NCBI RefSeq assembly: GCF_000420305.1
Contig: NZ_ATUR01000002.1
Location: 62,001-126,000, forward strand
DNA from: Novosphingopyxis baekryungensis DSM 16222
GTDB lineage: Bacteria > Pseudomonadota > Alphaproteobacteria > Sphingomonadales > Sphingomonadaceae
Reading direction: 5' to 3'
Length of the DNA stretch: 64,000 nt
A model generated the notes under the pieces. The model worked only from the letters and a program-made list of their open reading frames with translations. It was not told the origin of the DNA and searched no databases. This document shows positions 53,109-61,717 of this stretch, in pieces. Each line of letters starts with the position of its first letter. Within the stretch, counting starts at the first letter, position 1. A program made the position numbers and the translations under genes.

Positions 53109-54341
53109 ATGCGTAGCGACTATATCTTCACTTCTGAAAGCGTTAGCGAAGGCCATCCGGACAAGGTGGCCGATCAGGTTTCCGACGCGATCGTCGACCT
53201 CATGCTGGCCAATGACCCGGAATCCCGCGTGGCCTGCGAAACGTTGACCACCACCAATCGTGTCGTCCTGGCAGGCGAAATCCGCTGCCAGCCGCTGTAC
53301 GATGCCAAAGCGCATGCGCAAACCGGCGGCTGGGCCCCGGGCGCGCTGACTCAGATCGAGGAAGCCGTGCGCGGCACCGTGAAGGACATCGGCTATGAGC
53401 AGGATGGCTTTCACTGGGAAACGCTGGAGCTGCAGAACTATCTGCACGGCCAGTCCAGCGAGATCGCGCAGGGCGTCGATGCCAAGGACAATAAGGACGA
53501 AGGTGCCGGCGATCAGGGCATCATGTTCGGTTTCGCCTGCAATGAAACGCCGGATCTGATGCCGGCCACGCTGGATTATGCGCACAAGATTCTGGCGCGT
53601 CTCGCCACGGACCGCAAATCGGGCGCGGCGGACTTTCTGGAGCCGGACAGCAAGAGCCAGGTGACCTTGCGCTATGTCGATGGCAAGCCGGTCGGCGCCG
53701 AAGCGCTGGTCGTCTCCACTCAGCATGCACCGGGCTATTATTTCCACAATGGCGAAGGCGATGCCAAGCTGTACGGCCGGCTCAGCGACTATATCCGGTC
53801 GGTGTTCGACGATGTGCTGCCGGAAGGCTTCGTCAGCGACGATACGGTGATCCACGTGAACCCCACCGGCCGCTTCGAAATCGGCGGGCCGGATGGCGAT
53901 GCCGGGCTGACGGGCCGCAAGATCATTGTCGATACCTATGGCGGCGCTGCCCCGCATGGCGGCGGCGCGTTCAGCGGCAAGGATCCGACCAAGGTCGATC
54001 GCTCGGCGGCCTATATCACGCGCTATCTGGCCAAGAATGTCGTTGCCGCCGGTCTGGCCGAGCGCTGCACGATCCAGCTGAGCTACGCCATCGGCGTGGC
54101 CGAGCCACTGAGCGTCTATGTCGATATGCACGGCACGGGCGAGGCCGATCCGGCCAAGCTGGAGACGCTGCTGCCGCAACTGGTGCGCCTCACCCCGCGC
54201 GGCATCCGCACGCATCTTGGCCTCAACAAGCCGATCTACAAACCCAGCGCCGCCTATGGCCATTTCGGCCGCGATGTGACCGGGGACCTGTTCCCGTGGG
54301 AAAAGACCGATCTGGCCGACAAGCTGAAGGCCGAGTTCTGA
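53109..54341 (+). CDS. metK: S-adenosylmethionine synthetase
   Basis: A 410-residue enzyme: [20 protein letters not shown], then [35 protein letters not shown] and [19 protein letters not shown] (P-loop-like and Met-binding motifs). It makes SAM from methionine and ATP, the methyl donor for several methyltransferases in this window. It is slightly longer than E. coli MetK (384), as usual for alphaproteobacteria. It starts 51 bp after lnt, with a palindrome in the gap, and trmB follows by 10 bp. Confidence 0.96.
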   Translation: MRSDYIFTSESVSEGHPDKVADQVSDAIVDLMLANDPESRVACETLTTTNRVVLAGEIRCQPLYDAKAHAQTGGWAPGALTQIEEAVRGTVKDIGYEQDGFHWETLELQNYLHGQSSEIAQGVDAKDNKDEGAGDQGIMFGFACNETPDLMPATLDYAHKILARLATDRKSGAADFLEPDSKSQVTLRYVDGKPVGAEALVVSTQHAPGYYFHNGEGDAKLYGRLSDYIRSVFDDVLPEGFVSDDTVIHVNPTGRFEIGGPDGDAGLTGRKIIVDTYGGAAPHGGGAFSGKDPTKVDRSAAYITRYLAKNVVAAGLAERCTIQLSYAIGVAEPLSVYVDMHGTGEADPAKLETLLPQLVRLTPRGIRTHLGLNKPIYKPSAAYGHFGRDVTGDLFPWEKTDLADKLKAEF

Positions 54342-54351
54342 AGCTTCTGCG

Positions 54352-55053
54352 ATGATGGCGTATAAAGAAGGCGATCCGACCACGCTCAACCGGCTGTACG
54401 GCCGGTCCAAGGGCAAGCCGCTGCGCGAACGGCAGCAGCGGCTGCTGGACGAGTTGCTGCCCCAGATCGCGGTGCCGGAAGAGGGCCCGGTCACCAGCCG
54501 CGCGCTCAGCGGCATGGAGCGCCCGATGCATTTCGAGATCGGTTTCGGCTCGGGCGAGCATATGGTGGGCCGCGCCGACATGCTGCCCGATCATATGTTC
54601 GTGGGCGCAGAGCCGTTCCTGAACGGTGTCGCCGCCGCGCTGGCGCAGATCGAGGACAAGGCGTTGCCCAATATCCGGCTGCACAATGGCGATGCGCTGG
54701 AGGTGCTCTCGCGCATACCGGACGGATCGCTGAGCTTCGTCTATCTGCTGCACCCCGATCCCTGGCCCAAGGCGCGCCATGCCAAGCGGCGGATGATGAA
54801 CAAGGGCCCGGTCGACATGATCGCGGCCAAGCTGAAGCCTAATGGCGAGTTCCGCTTCGGCACCGACCATCCGGTTTATCTGCGCCACGCGCTGATGGTG
54901 ATGCAGGGCCGCACGGACTTCGAATGGCTGTGCCAGCGCCCGAAGGACTTCCTCACGCGCCCCGGCGGCTGGCCGGAGACGCGGTACGAATCCAAGGCCC
55001 GCAAGCAGGGGCACGAGGTCTGGTATTTCCGCTATCGCCGCCGCGAGGACTGA
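54352..55053 (+). CDS. trmB: tRNA (guanine46-N7)-methyltransferase
   Basis: A 233-residue methyltransferase: TLNRLYGRSKGKPLRERQQ, SAM-binding FEIGFGSGEHMVGRA, FVGAEPFLNGVAAAL, and the TrmB signature YLLHPDPWPKARHAKRRMM, then FRFGTDHPVYLRHAL. It makes m7G46 in the variable loop of tRNA. It is downstream of metK with a 10-bp spacer, and the lnt-metK-trmB order is conserved in sphingomonads. The ATGATG start leaves a one-codon ambiguity. Confidence 0.93.
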   Translation: MMAYKEGDPTTLNRLYGRSKGKPLRERQQRLLDELLPQIAVPEEGPVTSRALSGMERPMHFEIGFGSGEHMVGRADMLPDHMFVGAEPFLNGVAAALAQIEDKALPNIRLHNGDALEVLSRIPDGSLSFVYLLHPDPWPKARHAKRRMMNKGPVDMIAAKLKPNGEFRFGTDHPVYLRHALMVMQGRTDFEWLCQRPKDFLTRPGGWPETRYESKARKQGHEVWYFRYRRRED

Positions 55054-55186
55054 GCGCGGTTGCCGCGCTGATGCTGGCGTTCCACGCTGAAATGCCAGCT
55101 TGGCATGCGCGCAAGTTTATATAGCTATCCGGCCGATCGAAACTGGCATAATCGCTGGCACACCTCATGCGTGAAAGTGCCGTTCC

Positions 55187-55957
55187 ATGCCGGATCCGAG
55201 TGCCTTTGATTTCTCCGCAATTCTTCCCTTCATCCTCGTCGGTTTTGCCGCCCAGTCGATCGACGGCGCGCTGGGCATGGCCTTTGGCGTCATCACCAAC
55301 ACCATGCTTGTCGCGCTGCTCGGCATTCCACCGGCACAGGCCTCGGCCAAGGTGCATGTGGTGGAAGTGTTCACCACCGCCGTTTCGGGCATCAGCCATC
55401 TGGTGAGCGGCAATATCGACTGGCCGCTGTTCGGCCGCCTGTTGATCCCCGGCGTCATCGGCGGCGTTGCGGGCGCCTATCTGCTGACCAGTCTCGATGC
55501 GTCCGTGGTGAAGCCCTTCGTGCTTGCCTATCTGGCGCTGATGGGCGTCTATCTGCTGACGCGCGGCCTGTTCTATCCGCCCAAGGTGAAGCGCCCCAGC
55601 GTGGTCGCGCCGCTCGGCCTCGTCGGCGGCTTTCTCGATGCGGCGGGCGGCGGCGGCTGGGGGCCGGTGGTGACCTCCAATCTGCTGGTGCAAGGGGCCG
55701 AGCCACGCAAGGTGGTGGGCACCGTCAACAGCGTGGAGTTCTTCCTCACCCTCACCATTTCGGCCACCTTCATCTATCATCTGGGGTTCCAGAGCTTTGC
55801 CGGGGCCACGCTGGGCCTGCTCATCGGCGGGGTCGCGGCGGCGCCCTTCGGCGCCATCATGGCCAAGCGCTTCAGCCCCAAGCTGATGCTGGTGCTGGTC
55901 GGCATCGTGCTGACCGCGACGAGCGCCTTTTCGCTCTACCGCGCGGTGACCGGCTGA
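55187..55957 (+). CDS. Sulfite exporter TauE/SafE family membrane protein (copy 2)
   Basis: A 256-residue polytopic protein: DFSAILPFILVGFAAQSIDGALGMAFGVITNTML and the second repeat GLVGGFLDAAGGGGWGPVVTSNLLVQ (family DxxxGGGxG motif). As for the first copy at 36985, it is a putative exporter of sulfite or related anions. The C-terminus is followed directly by an 18-bp duplicated sequence (55957-55992). Confidence 0.83.
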   Translation: MPDPSAFDFSAILPFILVGFAAQSIDGALGMAFGVITNTMLVALLGIPPAQASAKVHVVEVFTTAVSGISHLVSGNIDWPLFGRLLIPGVIGGVAGAYLLTSLDASVVKPFVLAYLALMGVYLLTRGLFYPPKVKRPSVVAPLGLVGGFLDAAGGGGWGPVVTSNLLVQGAEPRKVVGTVNSVEFFLTLTISATFIYHLGFQSFAGATLGLLIGGVAAAPFGAIMAKRFSPKLMLVLVGIVLTATSAFSLYRAVTG

Positions 55958-55992
55958 GCCGGCTTGGCAGGTTTAGCCGGCTTGGCAGGGGC
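55957..55992. repeat. 18-bp tandem duplication after the TauE gene
   Basis: AGCCGGCTTGGCAGG is present twice with an 18-bp period (55957 and 55975). It shares the core CTTGGCAGG with the 14-bp repeat near lepA, so the two may belong to one family of short dispersed repeats. Confidence 0.75.
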
Positions 55993-56051
55993 GGGCGGCG
56001 GGGCTAGCTTTGCCGCCCCGCACCGTCCCTGAACATAGGTCCGCCGCCATC

Positions 56052-56693
56052 ATGAAAATCTACGGCTCCAGCTTCTCGCCCTATGCCAGAAAAGTCATCG
56101 CCTACTGCATCGAGGCGGGGATCGATCATGAACTGGTCAGCATCGGCCTCGGCTCGCCCGATCCGGGTTTCCAGGCCGCTTCGCCCCTCGGCAAGATGCC
56201 TGCGATGGAGGATGACGGTTTCACGCTGGCGGACAGCAGCGCCATCATCCATTATCTGGAAGCCAGGCACCGACCGGGCCTGATCCCGCAGGACCCGCAG
56301 GGGCTGGGCAAAGCCGTCTGGTGGGATGAGGTGGCCGATGCCGAGCTGTTCGGCGCGCTGCAGCCCGCCTTCTTCAACCGCATCGTCCTGCCGCTGTTCC
56401 AGCGCCGCGAGGGCGACATGGCGGCAGCGGACCGCGCCATGGCCGGGCCGGTCCCCAAAATCCTCGACTGGCTGGAAGCGCACATGCCCGAAGGCGATGG
56501 CTGGCTGCTCGGCGAGCGGCTGACGCTGGCCGATATCGCCATTGCCAGCCCGCTGGTGAACCTGCGCCACGCCGGCGGCACGCTGGACGCGCACCCCCGC
56601 ATTGCCGCCTTTGCCGAACGCCTGCACGCGCGCCCCTGTTTTGCATCGTCGATCGCGTGGGAAGAGCGCGCCTTGGCAAAGATTCGCGGCTGA
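56052..56693 (+). CDS. Glutathione S-transferase family protein
   Basis: From the ATG at 56052 the product is 213 residues: thioredoxin-fold N-domain MKIYGSSFSPYARKVIAYCI, the cis-Pro region GKMPAMEDDGF, ADSSAIIHYLEARH, and an all-helical C-domain with LTLADIAIASPLVNLRHAGG. The active residue is a Ser (SSFSPYARK), typical of beta or nu-like bacterial GSTs. Substrate unknown; roles are in detoxification or aromatic catabolism. The frame extends to 56010, but the domain begins at 56052. Confidence 0.87.
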   Translation: MKIYGSSFSPYARKVIAYCIEAGIDHELVSIGLGSPDPGFQAASPLGKMPAMEDDGFTLADSSAIIHYLEARHRPGLIPQDPQGLGKAVWWDEVADAELFGALQPAFFNRIVLPLFQRREGDMAAADRAMAGPVPKILDWLEAHMPEGDGWLLGERLTLADIAIASPLVNLRHAGGTLDAHPRIAAFAERLHARPCFASSIAWEERALAKIRG

Positions 56694-56742
56694 GCGCCCG
56701 CGCTGATAGCGCCCCGGCTCTGGCAGAGCGCGTCCGAAATGT

Positions 56743-57942
56743 TCAGGCGACTATCCGCAGGCCGTCGCCGTCGGAGGGCGGCGATATCCGTTCCAGCGGC
56801 GCGGTGCGCACACAGTCCCGCCCGGCCGCCTTGGCACGGTACATGGCAAGGTCTGCGCGGCTGAGCGCGGTCTGTGCGCTGTCATTCGGGTGGATTTCCA
56901 CCACGCCGAAACTGGCGGTGATGGTGCACATATCGGGGAAGGCCTCCAGCCGCAGGGCATGGCTTGCGATCCGCACCCTGTTGGCGGTCTCCATGGCCTC
57001 GCCCAGCCCGCTGGCTTCCAGCAGGATGGCAAATTCCTCGCCGCCGATCCGGCCAGCGCAACCCTCGTCCGCGACGGCGCGGCAGATGGTGGCCGCAAAT
57101 TCGGCGATGACCTGATCGCCGCATTCATGGCCATAGGTATCGTTGATCGCCTTGAAGTGATCGAGATCGCAGATGATGAGCGACATGGGCGCGCGTCGGC
57201 GACGCCGGGAAACCATCCGGCTCAGCTCATGATGAAAGGCCGCGCGGTTGAGCAGGCCGGATAGACCGTCCGTCAGGGCCTGCCGTTTCAACTCGGTCAG
57301 GAGCTGCTGCACCATGATGACGATGATCAGCAGCGCAAGCGCCACGCCAATCACCGTGCCGAGCGCCTGCGAATAGGCTGCATAATCGGTCGAGAGATAA
57401 GGTTGGCTCGCATTGTCGAACCGCCCCGTCGCCAGCGCAATGAAGGGTTTGGCTAGGAAATGCGCACAGGACAGCACGAAGACGACGCCCAGAGCGCGGT
57501 CCAGCTTGGCACGCCGCTCTGACAGGATCACCCATGCGCCGATCGACTGCATCGCGGCCAGCGGTGCCTGATACATGATGTAGCCGGTCAGGGAATTCTG
57601 GAAGGCGAACTGCGCAGTGAAGATCAGCCCGGCGGCCACCAATGCGGTGAGCGGGATGACCCAGCGCGCGATCGGCCGTTTGTAATGGATGCTGAGACCG
57701 ACATTGATGAGCGCCAGGCCACCCATGAAGGTCGTGAGGGTCAGGGTGGCGAGACTGGCGGAATGTGGCCATTCCGCCGTCGCCAGCTCGAATATCAGAT
57801 AGAGGGAGCTGATGAGGAAGCTTCCGGCGAACCAGAAGGCCGCGCGAAACCGGTTATCGAGCAGCGCGATCGCCAGCATCGCCGCCGCGAAGGACAGCGC
57901 GATGGCCAGATTGACCCACACGAAAAATAACGCGCTACTCAT
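56743..57942 (-). CDS. GGDEF-domain diguanylate cyclase
   Basis: From the ATG at 57942 the product is 399 residues: about six N-terminal membrane helices (LFFVWVNLAIALSFAAAMLAIA …), then a GGDEF domain starting DGLSGLLNRAAFHHEL, with LIICDLDHFKAINDTYGHECGDQV and the active site RIGGEEFAILLEASG (GGEEF). It makes c-di-GMP from GTP at the inner membrane, which the PilZ proteins elsewhere in the window could sense. The inhibitory RxxD I-site is not present at the usual position upstream of GGEEF, so product inhibition may be absent. Confidence 0.88.
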   Translation of the reverse strand: MSSALFFVWVNLAIALSFAAAMLAIALLDNRFRAAFWFAGSFLISSLYLIFELATAEWPHSASLATLTLTTFMGGLALINVGLSIHYKRPIARWVIPLTALVAAGLIFTAQFAFQNSLTGYIMYQAPLAAMQSIGAWVILSERRAKLDRALGVVFVLSCAHFLAKPFIALATGRFDNASQPYLSTDYAAYSQALGTVIGVALALLIIVIMVQQLLTELKRQALTDGLSGLLNRAAFHHELSRMVSRRRRRAPMSLIICDLDHFKAINDTYGHECGDQVIAEFAATICRAVADEGCAGRIGGEEFAILLEASGLGEAMETANRVRIASHALRLEAFPDMCTITASFGVVEIHPNDSAQTALSRADLAMYRAKAAGRDCVRTAPLERISPPSDGDGLRIVA

Positions 57943-58206
57943 CGACTTGCTTCCCTGATCGCAGACCATGTGCGCGCCGTGATCGAAGGCCTTCCGGCAT
58001 CATGAGCCCGCGCCCCACCCTTGATGCTGTTCCAAGGGCCTACATTATTTCGGTAGGGAAATCATTAACAGTCGCACTGGCCGATGCGGCAGCAAGACCA
58101 TGCGGACGGTCGGACGATCGCGCCGTCCCTATGGACGACGGCCAGTTGCAGCGCGCGGCCCTGGTCCGCCGGCGGCCGCAAAAGAAACCATATAGGCACA
58201 AATATA
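57943..58206. other. Intergenic region between GGDEF gene and the GTA-like cluster
   Basis: Holds the minus-strand promoter and leader of the GGDEF gene and AT-rich sequence approaching the GTA-like leader. Open frames on both strands (for example 58002-58253 plus) have no SD or family similarity. No RNA gene was recognised. Confidence 0.4.
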
Positions 58207-58235
58207 TTGACATCGTAACGCTCCTTCGGTACATA
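58207..58235 (+). promoter_or_regulatory. Possible sigma-70 promoter of the GTA-like leader
   Basis: TTGACA (58207-58212) is a perfect -35; after 17 nt comes TACATA (58230-58235), a weak -10, or CATAAA two bases later. It would start transcription just before the SD (AAAGGAAG) and mini-ORF. The -35 is good but the -10 is doubtful. Confidence 0.35.
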
Positions 58236-58249
58236 AAAGGAAGATCGAG

Positions 58250-58270
58250 ATGAAGCGATTTGGGGCATGA
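58250..58270 (+). CDS. Six-codon mini-ORF (possible leader peptide)
   Basis: ATG AAG CGA TTT GGG GCA TGA encodes MKRFGA. An SD-like AAGGAAG lies about 10 bases upstream and the strong terminator begins immediately after the stop. It could be a leader peptide controlling read-through into the GTA-like genes, or chance. No similar known leader is recognised. Confidence 0.3.
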   Translation: MKRFGA

Positions 58271-58300
58271 GGCTCCCGTCCACCGGGCGGGGGCCTTTTT
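58271..58300 (+). terminator. Strong intrinsic terminator upstream of the GTA-like cluster
   Basis: GGCTCCCGTCC pairs with GGGCGGGGGCC as an 11-bp stem (two G-T pairs) with a 3-nt loop, followed by five T. It lies 32 bp before the first GTA-like gene. The upstream gene is on the opposite strand, so it does not end a known coding transcript. Confidence 0.8.
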
Positions 58301-58331
58301 CATGCGCCGGATCGGGGCTGGGAGAGCGGAT

Positions 58332-58895
58332 ATGGCAAAGAAAGAGACGGCTTCGGTGAACGATGCGGCGCAGCTGGCAGCATGCAGGGGCGATGTCGCT
58401 TTACCCGAGGGTTATGAGATCAAGACGGGCAACGGCAATTTTCCGCAGATGATGCCGATCAAGCGCAACGGCTGGAGCAAGAAGCGGATCGACATGTTTC
58501 TGTCCGTTCTGGCCAATAGCTGCAATGTTCAGATCGCCGCCGCGTCCGCTGGCGTGGACCGGGCCACGGCCTATCGCCGGCGCGCGCGGGACGCGGCGTT
58601 CGCCGCGGGCTGGGATGCTGCGCTGCAGGTCGGGTTCGATCGGCTGGAACAGGCGCTGCTGCGCCGGGCCCTGGAGGTGGCCGACGGCTTTGCGGTGGCT
58701 GACGAACCCGCGCAGCTGCCGCCGATGACCATCGCCCAGGCGATGGATTTCCTGTCACGGCACCGCAGGGAAGTGCGCGGAGACGGCGCGGTGGGCCGGG
58801 GCAGTGGTGGGCGCAGACCGACGGCGGCAGAAACGGACGCTGCGCTTGCCAAACGCCTGGATGCCTATGACCGCAGTCGAGGCAAAAGCGCATGA
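58332..58895 (+). CDS. Small terminase subunit candidate (GTA g1 position)
   Basis: From the ATG at 58332 the product is 187 residues. The middle (RNGWSKKRIDMFLSVLANSCNVQIAAASAGVDRATAYRRRARD) is a helix-turn-helix typical of small terminases and other DNA-binding phage proteins, and it sits directly before the large terminase, overlapping it by 4 bp. The C-terminal third is Gly/Arg-rich and disordered. It would bind DNA for packaging initiation. Sequence similarity is too weak to name it with certainty. Confidence 0.6.
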   Translation: MAKKETASVNDAAQLAACRGDVALPEGYEIKTGNGNFPQMMPIKRNGWSKKRIDMFLSVLANSCNVQIAAASAGVDRATAYRRRARDAAFAAGWDAALQVGFDRLEQALLRRALEVADGFAVADEPAQLPPMTIAQAMDFLSRHRREVRGDGAVGRGSGGRRPTAAETDAALAKRLDAYDRSRGKSA

Positions 58896-60226
58896 GCGGC
58901 GATGCAGGGGAAAGCGGCGCCACGATCCGCGCTCTGCTGGAGCGGCTGGAGGCTATCCCGGCGGCGCACCGGAGACGGCTGCTGGCGCGGCTCAGCGTGG
59001 CGCAGCGTGAGGAGCTGTCGCAGCGCTGGCAGGGCTTCGAGCATGCCGGGCAGCGTGAACCCTGCGGCGACTGGCGGGTGTGGCTGATCCGCGCGGGCCG
59101 GGGGTTCGGCAAGACGCGCGCCGGGGCCGAGTGGGTGAGCGAATATGCGCGCGCCCATCCGGACGCGCAGATCGCCCTTGTCGGCGCGACGATGGAGGAT
59201 GCGCGGCGCGTGATGGTGGAGGGGCGCAGCGGCGTGCTGGGCGTGGCGCGCGCGCATGAAAAGCCGCGCTGGAAAAAGGGGGCGGGCGAGGTGCATTTCG
59301 ATAGCGGCGCTATCGCCACCGTCTTCTCGGCGGAGACGCCGGAGGCGCTGCGCGGGCCGGAACATCATGCCGCCTGGTGCGACGAGCTGGCCAAATGGCG
59401 GCGCGCCAAGCCGGTGTGGGACAATCTGATCATGGGGCTGCGGCTGGGCGACAATCCCCGCGCCATCGTCACCACAACGCCGCGCGCCGTGCCGATCCTG
59501 CGCACGGTCATGGCGATGGACGGCTTTGTGGAGACGCGCGGAGCGACGCGCGACAATCCGCATCTGTCGCGGCGCGTGGTGGCCGATCTGGAGGCGCAAT
59601 ATGGCAGCAGCAATCTGGGGCGGCAGGAGCTGTCCGGTGAGCTGATCGAGGATGTCGAGGGCGCGCTGTGGAGCCGCGCGCTGCTGGAAGCGCGGCGCTG
59701 CACGGTGCCCGAAGAGCTGCGGCGCGTGGTGGTCGGCGTCGATCCGCCGGCTGGCGCGGGCGATGGCGATGCCTGCGGGATCGTGGTCGCCGCCATGGTC
59801 GATGGCGCGCGCGCCGTGGTCCTGGCCGATTGCAGCGTGGAGGGCGAAGGCCCCGCCGGCTGGGCGGCGGCGGTCGCCAATGCGGCGCGCGAATGGGGCG
59901 CGGACCGCGTGATCGCCGAGGCCAATCAGGGCGGCGCGATGGTGGAAAGCGTGCTGCGCGCCGCCGATGCCATGCTGCCCGTCACCCTGGTCCACGCCAG
60001 CCGCGGCAAAGTGGCCCGCGCCGAACCGGTGGCCGCGCTCTACGAGGCGGACAAGATCCGCCACGCCGGGCATTTCGCCGCGCTGGAGGACCAGCTTTGC
60101 GGCCTGATCGCGGGCGGCGGTTATGAAGGGCCGGGCCGTTCGCCCGACCGCGCCGATGCGCTTGTCTGGGCCATCGCCGCGCTTTTGCTGGGCAAACGCA
60201 GCGCTGTGCGTGTGACCGGGCTGTAA
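58892..60226 (+). CDS. GTA-type large terminase / DNA-packaging protein
   Basis: A 444-residue packaging ATPase: Walker A-like RAGRGFGKTRAGAEW (about 70), ATPase acidic pair in HHAAWCDELAKW, and an RNase H-like nuclease C-domain with Asp residues in VVVGVDPPAGAGDGDACG. The compact length and the downstream portal match RcGTA gp2-type packaging proteins. It powers DNA filling of GTA or phage heads and cuts the DNA. It overlaps the upstream gene by 4 bp, and the portal gene starts about 40 bp downstream with SD GAAAGGA. Confidence 0.85.
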   Translation: MSGDAGESGATIRALLERLEAIPAAHRRRLLARLSVAQREELSQRWQGFEHAGQREPCGDWRVWLIRAGRGFGKTRAGAEWVSEYARAHPDAQIALVGATMEDARRVMVEGRSGVLGVARAHEKPRWKKGAGEVHFDSGAIATVFSAETPEALRGPEHHAAWCDELAKWRRAKPVWDNLIMGLRLGDNPRAIVTTTPRAVPILRTVMAMDGFVETRGATRDNPHLSRRVVADLEAQYGSSNLGRQELSGELIEDVEGALWSRALLEARRCTVPEELRRVVVGVDPPAGAGDGDACGIVVAAMVDGARAVVLADCSVEGEGPAGWAAAVANAAREWGADRVIAEANQGGAMVESVLRAADAMLPVTLVHASRGKVARAEPVAALYEADKIRHAGHFAALEDQLCGLIAGGGYEGPGRSPDRADALVWAIAALLLGKRSAVRVTGL

Positions 60227-60269
60227 CACCTACCCCCCTTTTTCAGGAGGGGACCGAAAGGAACGATCT

Positions 60270-61412
60270 ATGACCATCCTCAATTCCCTGCGCCTCGCCT
60301 TCAAGGGCGGGGCGGCAGCCGGGCGGCCGCGTCTGGCGCGCTGGTTCAGCTCGCCCTGGGGCGCATCCTTCACCGATGATGCGCCGTTCAGCTACGATAG
60401 TGCGATCCGCGCCGGATATGAACGCAATCCGGTCGCCCAGCGGGCGGTGCGGCTGGTGGCCGAGGGTGTGGGCGGCGCGCCGGTGGAAAGCGCCGCGCCC
60501 GGCCTCGCCGCGCTCGCCAATGCATCGAGTGCGGGGCAGCGCCTGTTCGAGACGGTGGCGGCGCAGCTGCTGCTCCACGGCAATGCCTATGTGCAGATCT
60601 TGCGCGGCGCGGATGGCGGCGTGGCGGAGCTGTTCGCGCTGCGCCCGGACCGCGTGACCATCTTGCCGGATGCGCGCGGCTGGCCCGCCGCCTATCATTA
60701 TCGTGCCGGCGAGGCGATCGACGCCATCGGCCCCGACGGGCGGCCGCAGATCGTCCATATCAAGGGCTTCCATCCTCTTGACGATCATTATGGGCTGGGC
60801 TGCCTCGGCGCGGCGGCGGAGGCCATCGCGGTGCACAATGCCGCCACCCGCTGGAATCGTGCGCTGCTCGACAATGCCGCGCGGCCCAGCGGCGCGCTGG
60901 TCTATGATCCGGGCGACGGTTCCACCCTGTCGCCCGAGCAATTCGCGCGGCTGAAGGCGGAACTGGAGGGCGCCTATCAGGGACCCGGCAATAGCGGGCG
61001 GCCCATGCTGCTGGAAGGCGGGCTGAGCTGGCAGGCGATGGCGCTTTCGCCCGCCGACATGGATTTTGCCGGGCTGAAAGAAGCCGCCGCGCGGGAGATC
61101 GCGCTGGCCTTCGGCGTGCCGCCCATGCTGCTCGGTCTGCCCGGCGACAATAGCTACGCCAATTACCGGGAGGCGAACAAGGCGCTGTGGCGGCTCACCT
61201 TGCTGCCGCTGGTGCAGACGATTTGCGAGGCGATCGGCCAGGGGCTGGCCGACTGGTATCCGGGCGCTGCGCTGGACGTGGCGATCGACCGGGTGCCGGC
61301 GCTGTCCGAGGATCGCGAGCGGCTCTGGTCCAGCGTGACCGCCGCCGATTTCCTGACGCGCGAAGAGAAGCGCGCGATGCTGGGGCTTACGCCGGAGGAG
61401 GAGATGATATGA
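60270..61412 (+). CDS. HK97 family portal protein (GTA g3)
   Basis: A 380-residue portal: FSSPWGASFTDDAPFSYDSA, NPVAQRAVRLVAEGVGG, LLLHGNAYVQILRGADGG, and the C-terminal AFGVPPMLLGLPGDNSYANYREANKALWR (classic HK97 portal motif). It forms the dodecameric ring through which DNA enters the head. The gene ends with ATGA overlapping the next start. Typical of RcGTA-like clusters. Confidence 0.9.
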   Translation: MTILNSLRLAFKGGAAAGRPRLARWFSSPWGASFTDDAPFSYDSAIRAGYERNPVAQRAVRLVAEGVGGAPVESAAPGLAALANASSAGQRLFETVAAQLLLHGNAYVQILRGADGGVAELFALRPDRVTILPDARGWPAAYHYRAGEAIDAIGPDGRPQIVHIKGFHPLDDHYGLGCLGAAAEAIAVHNAATRWNRALLDNAARPSGALVYDPGDGSTLSPEQFARLKAELEGAYQGPGNSGRPMLLEGGLSWQAMALSPADMDFAGLKEAAAREIALAFGVPPMLLGLPGDNSYANYREANKALWRLTLLPLVQTICEAIGQGLADWYPGAALDVAIDRVPALSEDRERLWSSVTAADFLTREEKRAMLGLTPEEEMI

Positions 61413-61717
61413 AAACGGCCGATATGCTGGCGGGTCTGGCCGCCGAGGCGCGGCGCGAGGGGATCGACGTCACCACGCTGCGCGCGATCATCGAAGAAGC
61501 GAGCGATGCCGGGGCAGCCCGCGCGCTGGAGCGGCTCGGCCTGTCCGATGGCGCGGCGCATGGCGATGTGAAGGAACTGCGCCAGCTGCTCGCCGCCTGG
61601 CGGGAGGCCAAGCGCGGCGCGCTGAAGGCGGCGCTGGACTGGTTGATCAAGGGTCTGTGCGCGCTGCTGCTGATCGGCATCGCGGTGCGGCTGGGCGCCG
61701 GGGAGCTGATGCGATGA
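61409..61717 (+). CDS. DUF6127 family membrane protein (GTA g3.5 position)
   Basis: A 102-residue protein: MKTADMLAGLAAEARREGID, a helical soluble part, and one C-terminal transmembrane helix (ALLLIGIAVRLGAGEL). DUF6127 proteins occupy the g3.5 position between portal and prohead protease in sphingomonad GTA-like clusters. Function unknown; possibly head assembly at the membrane. Both ends overlap neighbours by 4 bp. Confidence 0.7.
   Translation: MKTADMLAGLAAEARREGIDVTTLRAIIEEASDAGAARALERLGLSDGAAHGDVKELRQLLAAWREAKRGALKAALDWLIKGLCALLLIGIAVRLGAGELMR

Noticed and set aside
53082-54581. 499-residue ORF on the minus strand
   Set aside because: Antisense of metK and trmB, which are unambiguous on the plus strand.
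58002-58253. 83-residue ORF upstream of the GTA-like genes
   Set aside because: No SD, arginine-rich high-GC shadow composition and no family similarity; it also runs into the mini-ORF region in another frame.
58865-60229. 454-residue ORF on the minus strand
   Set aside because: Antisense of the large terminase gene, which has Walker and nuclease motifs.
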